A stretch of DNA of 64,000 bases from assembly GCA_002840905.1 (NCBI GenBank), contig PHDD01000002.1:124001-188000 (forward strand), given 5' to 3'. The translations under genes and the position numbers were made by a program. Shown here piece by piece: positions 47,601-53,863 of the stretch (positions are counted from its first letter, which is position 1; each line of letters opens with the position of its first letter). This DNA comes from Bacteroidetes bacterium HGW-Bacteroidetes-4 (lineage in GTDB: Bacteria; Bacteroidota; Bacteroidia; Bacteroidales; SZUA-534). The notes below the pieces were generated by a model. It worked only from the letters and a program-made list of their open reading frames with translations, did no database searches and was not told the origin of the DNA.

Positions 47601-47900
47601 GTTGTAAACGATAAAGATGATGCGTCGCTGTAAAACTTCTTCAAGCGAGTATTCAATCCGGTTTAGTTCTTCTTCGGCAACCCGGGAAACATACTGTGCC
47701 AGCTGATTTCCGCCAACATAAAAATAGGTATCGAATTTCGGGAAACGATAATATTGCCAGTAAAATTTATTGTACTGAACCCGGCTTTTCCCAAAGGTCA
47801 TTTGGTGACCGTTATAGAATTGAGCAAAAGCAGTTTGTGCCAAAAGCAGCAGCCAAAGCATGAAGCCTGATACACCAACCTTTTTCGCTCTATTGCCCAT
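44643..47900 (-). CDS. Giant envelope protein: peptidase_MA-like, PD40, C-terminal barrel
   Basis: 1085 residues. Signal peptide (LLLLAQTAFAQ). Residues 30-260 resemble the peptidase MA-like fold (RRIIFIVYNKHSEFRQSN; LPEWFESGLISYLAYDFD), but the expected zinc motif HExxH is replaced by IAQVLLNEM, so it is probably inactive. Residues 300-600 are a TolB/PD40 propeller (QIYGQLKMSRNGEYIAYTT; LHPRFVNGSDAILFASNRKT). The last 400 residues alternate in strand pattern, with repeated aromatic ends (DLGSAWNGF; GVGFGLRSRFLGYYVRTDWAWGID), and end in FYLSLCTDF, suggesting an outer-membrane barrel of the surface antigen type. Co-directional with rlmB (14 bp) and the GWxTD gene. Confidence 0.8.
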   Translation of the reverse strand: MGNRAKKVGVSGFMLWLLLLAQTAFAQFYNGHQMTFGKSRVQYNKFYWQYYRFPKFDTYFYVGGNQLAQYVSRVAEEELNRIEYSLEEVLQRRIIFIVYNKHSEFRQSNIGLITGADEYNIGGVTRIVDNKVFLYFEGDHNKLRQQIRASIAQVLLNEMLYGGSFRDRVSANTVLNLPEWFESGLISYLAYDFDFETEAAIKNAVLEGKIQKIHRLYGEEAKIAGHAFWRYLSEQYGDAIVSQLVYMTRISKDVETGFLYVLGIPLKEMMREWFNFHQARYQNEVLYRDSLPEKAEPLVKRAHRQQIYGQLKMSRNGEYIAYTTNYEGQYKIFVYHTRTQKTKRILRLENRLEQLVDYSYPILQWHPGGTVLTYLIERKGHIWLHYYNVETDEEQAREIFYVDKVLDYHFSTSGQEMVFSAVENGFTDIFLFSVVASTFKRLTSDLPDDLHPRFVNGSDAILFASNRKTAQLTGSKDSLMEIGENLDLFLYSLKDDNPELKRLTDTWRIDENHPEPYAIDKFLYRTNQNGIYNQGFLRIDSTISFIDTAIHYRQFTQAFPLTNRRFGISSFSYNTIQNRFAEISATPGRPSLFAYQPSALNSIDTSRFKNTWFKNYYIGKSQYDSLWLTELNRFEVDSVFLENLPLFLNDTIIDINHYIFENEKDEFLQLNNSPEKQKKFQLPKQMVYFTNFYSNLLVTQVDFGFMNQSYQAFTGSAFYFNPGVNILTKVGAIDLFEDYKITGGIRFSVDFESNEYLVSLEHLKYRLDKQYIYHRQVFESFTETEYAKIFTNEFFAVYKYPLSQIRAFRTTLTTRVDQKVYKSLDNLSLYKPDELKFWGGIKGEYILDNTRSLGLNLYDGTRLKLFGEYYNQLGAESNTHLFVVGADVRNYLPIYRGAIFASRLAYSTSFGNSLLIYYLGGVDNWMNFSSKTPTFDNSTPINQEKNWAYQAVATNMRGFVQNVRNGNSFAVANFELRWPLLRFLFNRPISNDFLNNFMVVGFSDLGSAWNGFNPANANNAYDYEEILQHPVRVVIDRKHSPLVAGVGFGLRSRFLGYYVRTDWAWGIDGGRVLPRVFYLSLCTDF

Positions 47901-47914
47901 AACCTTTGTTGATA

Positions 47915-48679
47915 TTATTCGCCTGAATTCATTCGCTGCCGCACTACCTCGTAAAGCAAAACCGAAGCCGCTACCGACACATTCAACGACTGGATGCTGC
48001 CTAAAATGGGAATCTTAAGCAGGGAATCGCAAATTCGAAGCACATCAGGGCTGAGTCCGGTATCTTCGGAACCCATAACCACACAAACCGGAAGTGAAAA
48101 ATTACCGGCATAATAATAATCGGAAGCTTTTTCGGTAGCCCCGCAAACAGAAATGCCGCTCTGTTGCATGTATTGCAACGCTTTTTTTAAAGAGGGAACC
48201 CGGCAAATGGGTACTTTAAACAAAGCTCCTGCCGAAGTTTTAACTGCATCGGGACCAATGCGCGCCGAACCTTTTTCAGGAATAACAATGGCATGAACCC
48301 CCGCACATTCAGCCGAACGGACAATAGCCCCGAAATTTCGCACATCAGAAACCTCGTCGAGAGCCAAAAGAAAAGGGATTTCGCCCCGTTCAAAAATGCT
48401 TGCAATTACTTCCTCCATATTGGAAAAAGTTATGGGCGAAATCTGGGCAATTACTCCCTGATGATTCTTGCCTGTTACCCGGTTTAGCTTTTCCTCGGGC
48501 ACATATTGAAAAGGAATGTTTGCTTCCTGAAGCACATCCATAAGCTCTTTAAACAAATCACCTTTCAGGCCGCGTTTAATCAGTACCTTGTCAATATCTT
48601 TCGATGCGTTCACGGCTTCAATCACAGCCCTGATGCCAAATATTAAATCGTCGTTGCTTCGTTTGTTTTGGTTGTACAT
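47915..48679 (-). CDS. rlmB: 23S rRNA (guanosine2251-2'-O)-methyltransferase-like SpoU enzyme
   Basis: 254 residues of the SpoU (SPOUT) family. The N-terminal substrate domain (FGIRAVIEAVNASKDIDKVLIKRGLKG) is followed by the knot motifs DEVSDVRNFGAIVRSAECAGVHAIVIPEKG, LPVCVVMGSEDTGLSPDVL and ILGSIQSLNVSVAASVLLYE. Length and order fit RlmB, which methylates G2251 in the peptidyl-transferase loop. The alternative TrmH assignment is less likely given the N-terminal domain. Three bp after the GWxTD gene stop. Confidence 0.92.
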   Translation of the reverse strand: MYNQNKRSNDDLIFGIRAVIEAVNASKDIDKVLIKRGLKGDLFKELMDVLQEANIPFQYVPEEKLNRVTGKNHQGVIAQISPITFSNMEEVIASIFERGEIPFLLALDEVSDVRNFGAIVRSAECAGVHAIVIPEKGSARIGPDAVKTSAGALFKVPICRVPSLKKALQYMQQSGISVCGATEKASDYYYAGNFSLPVCVVMGSEDTGLSPDVLRICDSLLKIPILGSIQSLNVSVAASVLLYEVVRQRMNSGE

Positions 48680-48682
48680 AAC

Positions 48683-49957
48683 TTAATAATTTAATGAAAA
48701 AACACTTCCCTCGCGCCACGATTTTATAGCTTCTTTCCATACACGCGAATAACTGTCTTTCCGTTCCAAATAATAATAAATTCCGAAAACCGGATGTGTT
48801 TTCCTGTAAAAAAAGAACTCCAGACCATCTTTCGTACTACCACCGTAGTTCCAGTATTCGCCTTTATTGGTTTTTTGAACCGCATTGGGAGCTCCCAATA
48901 TAAGGTATAACATACCCCGATCGCTTAAAAAGCCTTCTTTACTCCCACTAAAATAATAATTGGCCAGTTGCAGCCGGTTGTAGTAAACCCGTATCAGTTC
49001 ACGGGCATCGTTGGCGTTACCTTGGGTACAGGCCAGCCAAAAAGTGTCGAGCGCTGCTTTGGGATTATTCAGTTTCCAGAGTTCCGCCATTTCCTGAGGT
49101 GTTGCCAGGTAAGCCAGCGAACGTAAAAGCTGCCTGGCCGTTTTTACTTCGGGATAAAAATCGGGACCGCATAGCAAAGTGCTGCCCTGAATTTCATCCC
49201 CGTCTGAAAAATGATAAATTCCCGGCTCGCTAAAATTCCACAATAAGGTATCGTGGCGCGTTACACTCCACGAACTATCGGCCACTGTCTGAAGTTCAAC
49301 TTCAGTAAAAACAGCATCAGGCGTCGCCGGTAAAACGGTATCCAAAGCATAGCGGGTAACTTGCAAAGCACTGTACTTCCAGCGCTCGCATTGTATCCTG
49401 AGGGTATCGGTAATACTTATAAAGGAACGAAACTTTGGGGAACCCTTAGCCGACAATAAAAATAGATCGTAGTCAGCACCTTGCGATTTAAAATCGAGCT
49501 CAATTACTTTTGAAATTACTTTTCCTCCAATCCTGTCGGTAACAAAAACTTCCATCACATAGCTTCCTTCACTAAGTGGTTTTACAGGCATATAAGTAAT
49601 AAATGAGGGCATTTTTCGGCTGGCAAACCGCAGGTTGTGAGTCAGGCTGTCCAGAATTTCAACCGATTCATAGTTTTCTGTAATCCGATAAAAAAGGCTG
49701 ATCGATGCGTGGGGAAGCGTGTCTTTTCTGCTGGTTTCGTAGGTAAACTCACCCGGAAACAAGCGAAAATAGAGCCGGTACCCATCGGTCGCAGATCGGT
49801 AAATCTTAAATTCGGGATTCAGTGAGGCCTGTCCCGGATTATACTGATGCGCAAAGTTCCGGTTGCTGATGGTGTCGTACACTGTAATACAAGAGCCAGC
49901 CAGCAAGAGCAAGCCGCTAAAAACCATCCATTTAATTATCGATTTTGGGATACGCAC
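48683..49957 (-). CDS. GWxTD-domain lipoprotein
   Basis: 424 residues starting at GTG (49957). An ATG 10 codons later would leave too short a signal sequence without basic residues, so GTG is preferred. A lipobox-like LAGSC (Cys about 23) suggests a lipoprotein. The N-terminal 270 residues are beta-rich. The C-terminal GWxTD domain (about 290-420) contains WLACTQGNANDARELIRVYYNRLQLANYYFSGSKEGFLSDRGMLYLILGAPNAV. The family is common in Bacteroidota and Acidobacteria; function is not known. It is in a run with rlmB and the giant barrel protein. Confidence 0.88.
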   Translation of the reverse strand: MRIPKSIIKWMVFSGLLLLAGSCITVYDTISNRNFAHQYNPGQASLNPEFKIYRSATDGYRLYFRLFPGEFTYETSRKDTLPHASISLFYRITENYESVEILDSLTHNLRFASRKMPSFITYMPVKPLSEGSYVMEVFVTDRIGGKVISKVIELDFKSQGADYDLFLLSAKGSPKFRSFISITDTLRIQCERWKYSALQVTRYALDTVLPATPDAVFTEVELQTVADSSWSVTRHDTLLWNFSEPGIYHFSDGDEIQGSTLLCGPDFYPEVKTARQLLRSLAYLATPQEMAELWKLNNPKAALDTFWLACTQGNANDARELIRVYYNRLQLANYYFSGSKEGFLSDRGMLYLILGAPNAVQKTNKGEYWNYGGSTKDGLEFFFYRKTHPVFGIYYYLERKDSYSRVWKEAIKSWREGSVFSLNY

Positions 49958-50084
49958 TACAAATAAAATTAACTAAGCTATAAGATTCTTATTGCCACAG
50001 AACAATATTAAAATGAATTATTGAATTTAAAAAATACTGACTCAAATAAACCAAATAACCCACCCAAAGAAAAACAACTTTGTG

Positions 50085-50885
50085 TTATCGTGTTAAACTG
50101 TCGCGTTGTGCGTAGGTATTTTCAAAAAGGGGAATCCGTGATTGAATATACAGGTAAAGGTCGTAGGTGTTCTGCTGAAGTACTAATTCGGTTGAAAGAT
50201 TCAGGTAAGCATAAAAGCTATTGAGGGTATCGCCAGAGTAACCGGTAAAATTAGCCAAAAAGCTGCGGTTGTATTTTTTATTTGCCGCTTCCTCGCGCTC
50301 ATCCTGCTCCATAAGCAAGACAAGTTTCTGCAAACTTTTCCCCTCGTCACTAAACTTATAGTAGAGAGCCGAAAAGGGCCCGCTAAAATTCTTTTTGGGA
50401 TTGAATTTTTCTTCGTCGCGAATCCACTGGTATTTTTCTTTGGTTACTCCCGGAATAATAAGCTGGTTTTCCCAACGGCTGTTGTCGGGCTTCATATTGA
50501 TAAAATCGTAACGAAACTGACTCTCGCGCGATAAGGCTATTACATCGACCACCTGAAGTTCGTACGAAGTGGGCAACAGGTTCACCTCAACAAAAAGCAG
50601 GCTGGTAGTTAAGGAGTCGTTTAAAACCAAGCGCTTGTCTTCAAAACCCAGGCTTTTAAAAATCAGGGTGTCGTTGCTGCGCATGCGCATATGAAACAAA
50701 CCCAGGGTATCGGTTATGGTTCCGCGACCTGTGCGCTGGTTTACCACATGAACATAAGTCATTCCCGAATCGGGCGAAACCGAACACACCCGCCCCGATA
50801 CACGAACCAACAGTGTATCAGCCTGAGCCCATGAGGCCAGGGAAAAAAAACCAAGGCAGGCAACTATAAGGATTTGTTTGTTCAT
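50085..50885 (-). CDS. Carboxypeptidase-regulatory-like exported protein
   Basis: 266 residues from the ATG at 50885 (MNKQILIVACLGFFSLASWAQ, a signal peptide); a TTG nine bases earlier is less likely. Residues 25-110 form a CarboxypepD_reg-like/Ig sandwich: VRVSGRVCSVSPDSGMTYVHVVNQRTGRGTITDTLGLFHMR. The remaining helical part (SRWENQLIIPGVTKEKYQWIRDEEKFNPKKNFSGPFSALYYKFS) is of a type often seen behind this domain in Bacteroidota. Probably periplasmic or at the outer membrane. Divergent from the YjjG-like gene; 127 bp before the GWxTD gene. Confidence 0.8.
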   Translation of the reverse strand: MNKQILIVACLGFFSLASWAQADTLLVRVSGRVCSVSPDSGMTYVHVVNQRTGRGTITDTLGLFHMRMRSNDTLIFKSLGFEDKRLVLNDSLTTSLLFVEVNLLPTSYELQVVDVIALSRESQFRYDFINMKPDNSRWENQLIIPGVTKEKYQWIRDEEKFNPKKNFSGPFSALYYKFSDEGKSLQKLVLLMEQDEREEAANKKYNRSFLANFTGYSGDTLNSFYAYLNLSTELVLQQNTYDLYLYIQSRIPLFENTYAQRDSLTR

Positions 50886-50965
50886 TTGTCCCAAAATTCC
50901 CGAAAAAAATCAGATATTTGCCTCCTTTAAACCGCATTTAACGCAATTTTAACTTAGCTGCGCTA

Positions 50966-51694
50966 ATGCAAAAAAAAACGTATGCCATGCTTTACACCTT
51001 ACCCAAAAAATATAAAAACATCTATTTCGATTTAGACCGTACCCTGTGGGACTTTGAAACCAACTCCGAAAAAACCCTCTACCATTTGGTGGAGCGCTAT
51101 GCTCCCCTGCTGCTTTCGCGTTTTAACGAATTTTTAACCATCTATTATCAAATAAACGAGGAACTTTGGCTGCAATACCGCGACGGACAGCTTAAAAAAG
51201 AAGTGCTCCGCATCAAACGTTTTAGCGACGCCTTTGCACAAATGGGCCTGGAGCATATCGATTTCTGTGAGCAACTGGCCGACGATTACATCAGCGAGAG
51301 CCCGTTGAAAACAGCCCTTTTCCCGCATGCCATTGAGGTACTGGAATACCTGAAAAGTAAAAACTACCGCTTATTTTTGTTAACCAATGGTTTTAAAGAA
51401 GTTCAGGTAGTAAAGATAAAACACAGCGGACTGGAACCATTTTTCGAGAAGATGATTACCTCAGAAGAAGCCGGTTACCAAAAACCCCACGCCAAAATAT
51501 TTGAGTACGCGCTAAAAACGGTGAATGCAAAAAAAACGCAAAGCCTGATGGTTGGCGACGATTTGGAAAACGATATTTATGGGGCACAAAGCTTTGGTAT
51601 GGATGCCGTGTTCTTTAATCCCAAAGGTATCCCCCATGAAGCAAAGCCCGCATTCGAAATACAATCGCTGCTGGAACTAAAAGAAATGTTGTAA
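50966..51694 (+). CDS. yjjG: YjjG-like HAD pyrimidine nucleotidase
   Basis: 242 residues. HAD-superfamily motifs: motif I IYFDLDRTLWDFETNS (nucleophile Asp), motif II LLTNGFKEVQ, the YQKPHAKIF lysine region and motif IV VGDDLENDIYGAQSFGMDAVFFN. The long helical cap (LVERYAPLLLSRFNEFLTIYYQINEELWLQYRDGQLKKEVL) is characteristic of the YjjG group, which removes phosphate from non-canonical pyrimidine nucleotides. The ATG at 50987 is an alternative start. Cytoplasmic. About 115 bp before the TerC-like gene. Confidence 0.88.
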   Translation: MQKKTYAMLYTLPKKYKNIYFDLDRTLWDFETNSEKTLYHLVERYAPLLLSRFNEFLTIYYQINEELWLQYRDGQLKKEVLRIKRFSDAFAQMGLEHIDFCEQLADDYISESPLKTALFPHAIEVLEYLKSKNYRLFLLTNGFKEVQVVKIKHSGLEPFFEKMITSEEAGYQKPHAKIFEYALKTVNAKKTQSLMVGDDLENDIYGAQSFGMDAVFFNPKGIPHEAKPAFEIQSLLELKEML

Positions 51695-51779
51695 CAGGCA
51701 TCTGGCTTTCAGCCTGTTTCGGTCGGGGAATATTTCTTTATAAGCCCTACAAATGGTGCCTAAAAGAAGCAATAATTTA

Positions 51780-51787
51780 TATCTTTG
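51780..51787 (+). promoter_or_regulatory. Candidate -7 element for the TerC-like gene
   Basis: TATCTTTG matches TAnnTTTG, 22 bp before the ATG at 51810. No -33 match at the right spacing. Confidence 0.35.
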
Positions 51788-51809
51788 TGCAAATTTTTAA
51801 TCGCCTGTT

Positions 51810-52874
51810 ATGTTTAGTACCGAGAACCTTTTTCTGGGTGTTTTTTTAGTGTTTATTGTAAGTATCTTGCTTTTCGACTTATTGATAGTTGGCCGCAACA
51901 GCCATATTGTGTCGTTTAAAGAAGCCGCCGGATGGACCATTACCTGGGTAAGTCTTTCCATAGCCTTTGCCGGTTTTATCTACCTGAATGGCGAAAAGGT
52001 GCATGGCATTGAAACCATGGAACACCTTGCCCGCGTTGTAAAAAACTACACCCCACACATCAACCTTTCAGGACTTGAATACCCCGAAGCACTTACGCTG
52101 TACCGAAAAACTATGACCATCGATTACCTGTCGGGTTATTTAATTGAGGAAATACTGTCGATTGATAACCTGTTTGTGATTATAATGATACTGAGCGCTT
52201 TCTCGGTTAAACCCGAAAGCTATAAACCCGTACTTTTCTGGGGCATATTGGGAGCCATTGTGTTACGCTTTATCTTTATTTTTGTAGGCGCTGCGCTGAT
52301 TCATAAATTCGAATGGATTCTGCTTGTTTTTGGTGGTTACCTGGTATATGCCGGTATTAAAATGTTTGTAAACCGTAATAAGGAAGAAAAGATAGAACCA
52401 CAGAACCACCCCCTGGTAAAATTCCTGTCAAAGCGTTTTCGGGTATTTCCCCGCTATGTGGGGAACAAATTTTTTATCCGCAAAAAAGGGATTTTATACA
52501 TCACCCCACTTTTTATTGTTTTAATAATGGTTGAATTTACCGATGTAATTTTTGCCACCGACTCCATCCCGGCCATTTTTTCGGTAACCCGCGATCCTTA
52601 CGTAGTTTTCTTCTCAAATATTTTTGCCATACTGGGCTTACGTAGCCTGTTCTTTTTACTGATTCATGTGGTCGATATGTTCCATTACCTAAAAATTGGC
52701 ATTTCAATCTTACTGACTTTTGTAGGAGTAAAACTGCTGGCCCACACCTGGCTCGAATCGGTAGGGTTTAAGTCGGTTCATTCGCTGTATTTTATTTTAT
52801 TCGTACTGGTGGGCAGTGTGGTGCTGTCGCTACTTTTCCCGAAAAAAGAGGTGGCAGCAATAAGCAATGAATAA
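51810..52874 (+). CDS. TerC/Alx family membrane protein
   Basis: 354 residues with eight or so membrane helices. The two metal-site motifs of the TerC family are intact: YLIEEILSIDNLFVIIMIL and MVEFTDVIFATDSIPAIF, along with SNIFAILGLRSLFFLL. Alx-type members export manganese and respond to pH; the closeness to Alx is suggested by length and by the N-terminal helices. The final four codons and stop (52859-52874) are built from GAATAGT-type heptamers that continue into the intergenic region, an odd C-terminus (ISNE) produced by repeat growth. Confidence 0.9.
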   Translation: MFSTENLFLGVFLVFIVSILLFDLLIVGRNSHIVSFKEAAGWTITWVSLSIAFAGFIYLNGEKVHGIETMEHLARVVKNYTPHINLSGLEYPEALTLYRKTMTIDYLSGYLIEEILSIDNLFVIIMILSAFSVKPESYKPVLFWGILGAIVLRFIFIFVGAALIHKFEWILLVFGGYLVYAGIKMFVNRNKEEKIEPQNHPLVKFLSKRFRVFPRYVGNKFFIRKKGILYITPLFIVLIMVEFTDVIFATDSIPAIFSVTRDPYVVFFSNIFAILGLRSLFFLLIHVVDMFHYLKIGISILLTFVGVKLLAHTWLESVGFKSVHSLYFILFVLVGSVVLSLLFPKKEVAAISNE

Positions 52875-52956
52875 TTAACAATGGGCAATGAGTAATTAGT
52901 GAAAAGTAAACAATGAATAGTGAAAAGTGAATAACCAATAGTGAATAACGAATAAC
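52859..52956. repeat. Degenerate heptamer array I (GAATAGT type)
   Basis: Fourteen consecutive 7-bp units in exact register, for example AATGAAT, AATTAAC, AATTAGT, GAATAGT, GAAAAGT, GAATAAC and CAATAGT. The array begins inside the last codons of the TerC-like gene and passes through its stop codon. The unit is the same heptamer, in permuted form, as the perfect array at 53701. The minus strand gives a nonsense protein of YSLFTI-like heptads. Confidence 0.8.
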
Positions 52957-53364
52957 CCCAAATTAGTAAGCAGTTCACATTCCTCAGCCCACCGTTGGAA
53001 ACCTCAGATTAGCAAAAGCCCCAGCGGGGCGGAATCTTTGTAGCATAAAGGAACACAGATAAAAAAGCGGTGCAATCAGTGGGTTTCCATAGAATACCTG
53101 GCTACCATGCACCGCAAATTGCGGCAGCCAAAATACAAGAAACAATAAGTAAATAACAAAAAATTAAATACCCTGAATCCCTCACGGAACGTAATCGAAA
53201 GTCCGGCCTTGTTGAACGCAGATGACGCGGACCTGTCAAAGGCATGCAGGTTCCGTTTCACGTAAGTGCTACCGCAAATTCTATTAGTTTTTCAAGTGCT
53301 TTTACAACGCGGTTTCCATTATCCGTACTACACTTTCACCAGCAGTAAAAACACAGGCCAAAAG
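52957..53364. other. Intergenic stretch with repeat-family fragments
   Basis: 408 bp without a credible gene. A 5-bp hairpin GCCCC-AGC-GGGGC (53018-53030) followed by GGAATCTTTGTAG resembles a small interspersed element I have seen widely in Bacteroidota. Wording such as GGAACACAGATAAAA (near 53050) and AACGCAGATGACGCGGAC (near 53216) looks like decayed CACAGAT/CGCAGAT-type repeats. CCGCAAATTGCGG (53112-53124) is another small hairpin. The identification of these fragments is by eye. Confidence 0.4.
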
Positions 53365-53699
53365 AACCCCAATGCCTGTTTTGCAGGCACCCCTGCCTTA
53401 ACCAGCAACACCCTTGCCTTAGTTGAGCAGACCAAAATTGGTTTTAAGAACACCAAAGCCTTAGTTGAGAACATCGAAGCTTTACTCGGGAACGCCGAAG
53501 GTGGTTCCGAGGACATCGAAGCTTTAATTGGCAACATCGAAGGTAGTTCCGAGGTCATCGAAGCTATAGTTGGGAACATAGAAGGCGATTCCGGGAACAT
53601 CGAAGCTTTAGTTGAGAACACCAAAACCGATTTTGATAACACCAAAGCCTTAGTTGAGAACACCAAGCCATAGTCAGCAACACCAAAGGTTCTTCTGCA
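53365..53699. repeat. 21-bp minisatellite, 16 units
   Basis: Sixteen tandem units of 21 bp (one of 20), typically starting AACAYCRAAGCY. Read on the plus strand (open from a GTG at 53266 to a TAG at 53673) it gives heptapeptides such as NTKALVE, NIEALLG, NIEGSSE and NIEALVE. In the middle, units of type xIEALxG and NxEGxSE alternate, a 42-bp higher-order pattern. The other strand is open too (53666 to 53328). The pattern continues beyond the plus-strand stop codon with a 1-bp deletion, and no ribosome-binding site or signal is seen, so I treat it as a DNA repeat rather than a gene. Confidence 0.8.
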
Positions 53700-53700
53700 A

Positions 53701-53773
53701 AATAGTGAATAGTGAATAGTGAATAGTGAATAGTGAATAGTGAATAGTGAATAGTGAATAGTGAATAGTGAAT
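53701..53773. repeat. Perfect heptamer array II, (AATAGTG)10
   Basis: Ten identical AATAGTG copies followed by AAT, directly after the 21-bp array with one base between. Perfect identity suggests recent expansion by slippage, so copy number is likely to vary between strains. Confidence 0.95.
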
Positions 53774-53776
53774 TAA

Positions 53777-53860
53777 GTCTTAGGTCTGATGTCTATCGTC
53801 TTTTATATAGAGTATAGTGTCTAGCGTCTTCTGTCTTTAGTCTAAAATCTAAGATCTAAA
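53777..53860. repeat. Phased heptamer array III, GTCTnnn
   Basis: The tetramer GTCT (ATCT in the last two) starts at 53777, 53784, 53791, 53798, 53819, 53826, 53833, 53840, 53847 and 53854: always multiples of seven, with the two blank positions filled by degenerate units. It ends three bases before the trkH stop codon. A decayed heptamer array of different sequence from arrays I and II. Confidence 0.75.
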
Positions 53861-53863
53861 AAA

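Noticed and set aside
52778-52978. Minus-strand frame with YSLFTI repeats.
   Set aside because: It is the reverse reading of the heptamer array and the 3' end of the TerC-like gene, a known type of spurious ORF.
53266-53673. Plus-strand reading frame of 135 codons with heptapeptide repeats as a protein gene.
   Set aside because: It is made of a 21-bp DNA repeat that continues past the stop codon and is open on both strands; no signal peptide, ribosome-binding site or family is recognised. Listed as a repeat instead.
52859-53860. CRISPR array.
   Set aside because: Units are 7 and 21 bp with no spacers, and no cas gene is present.
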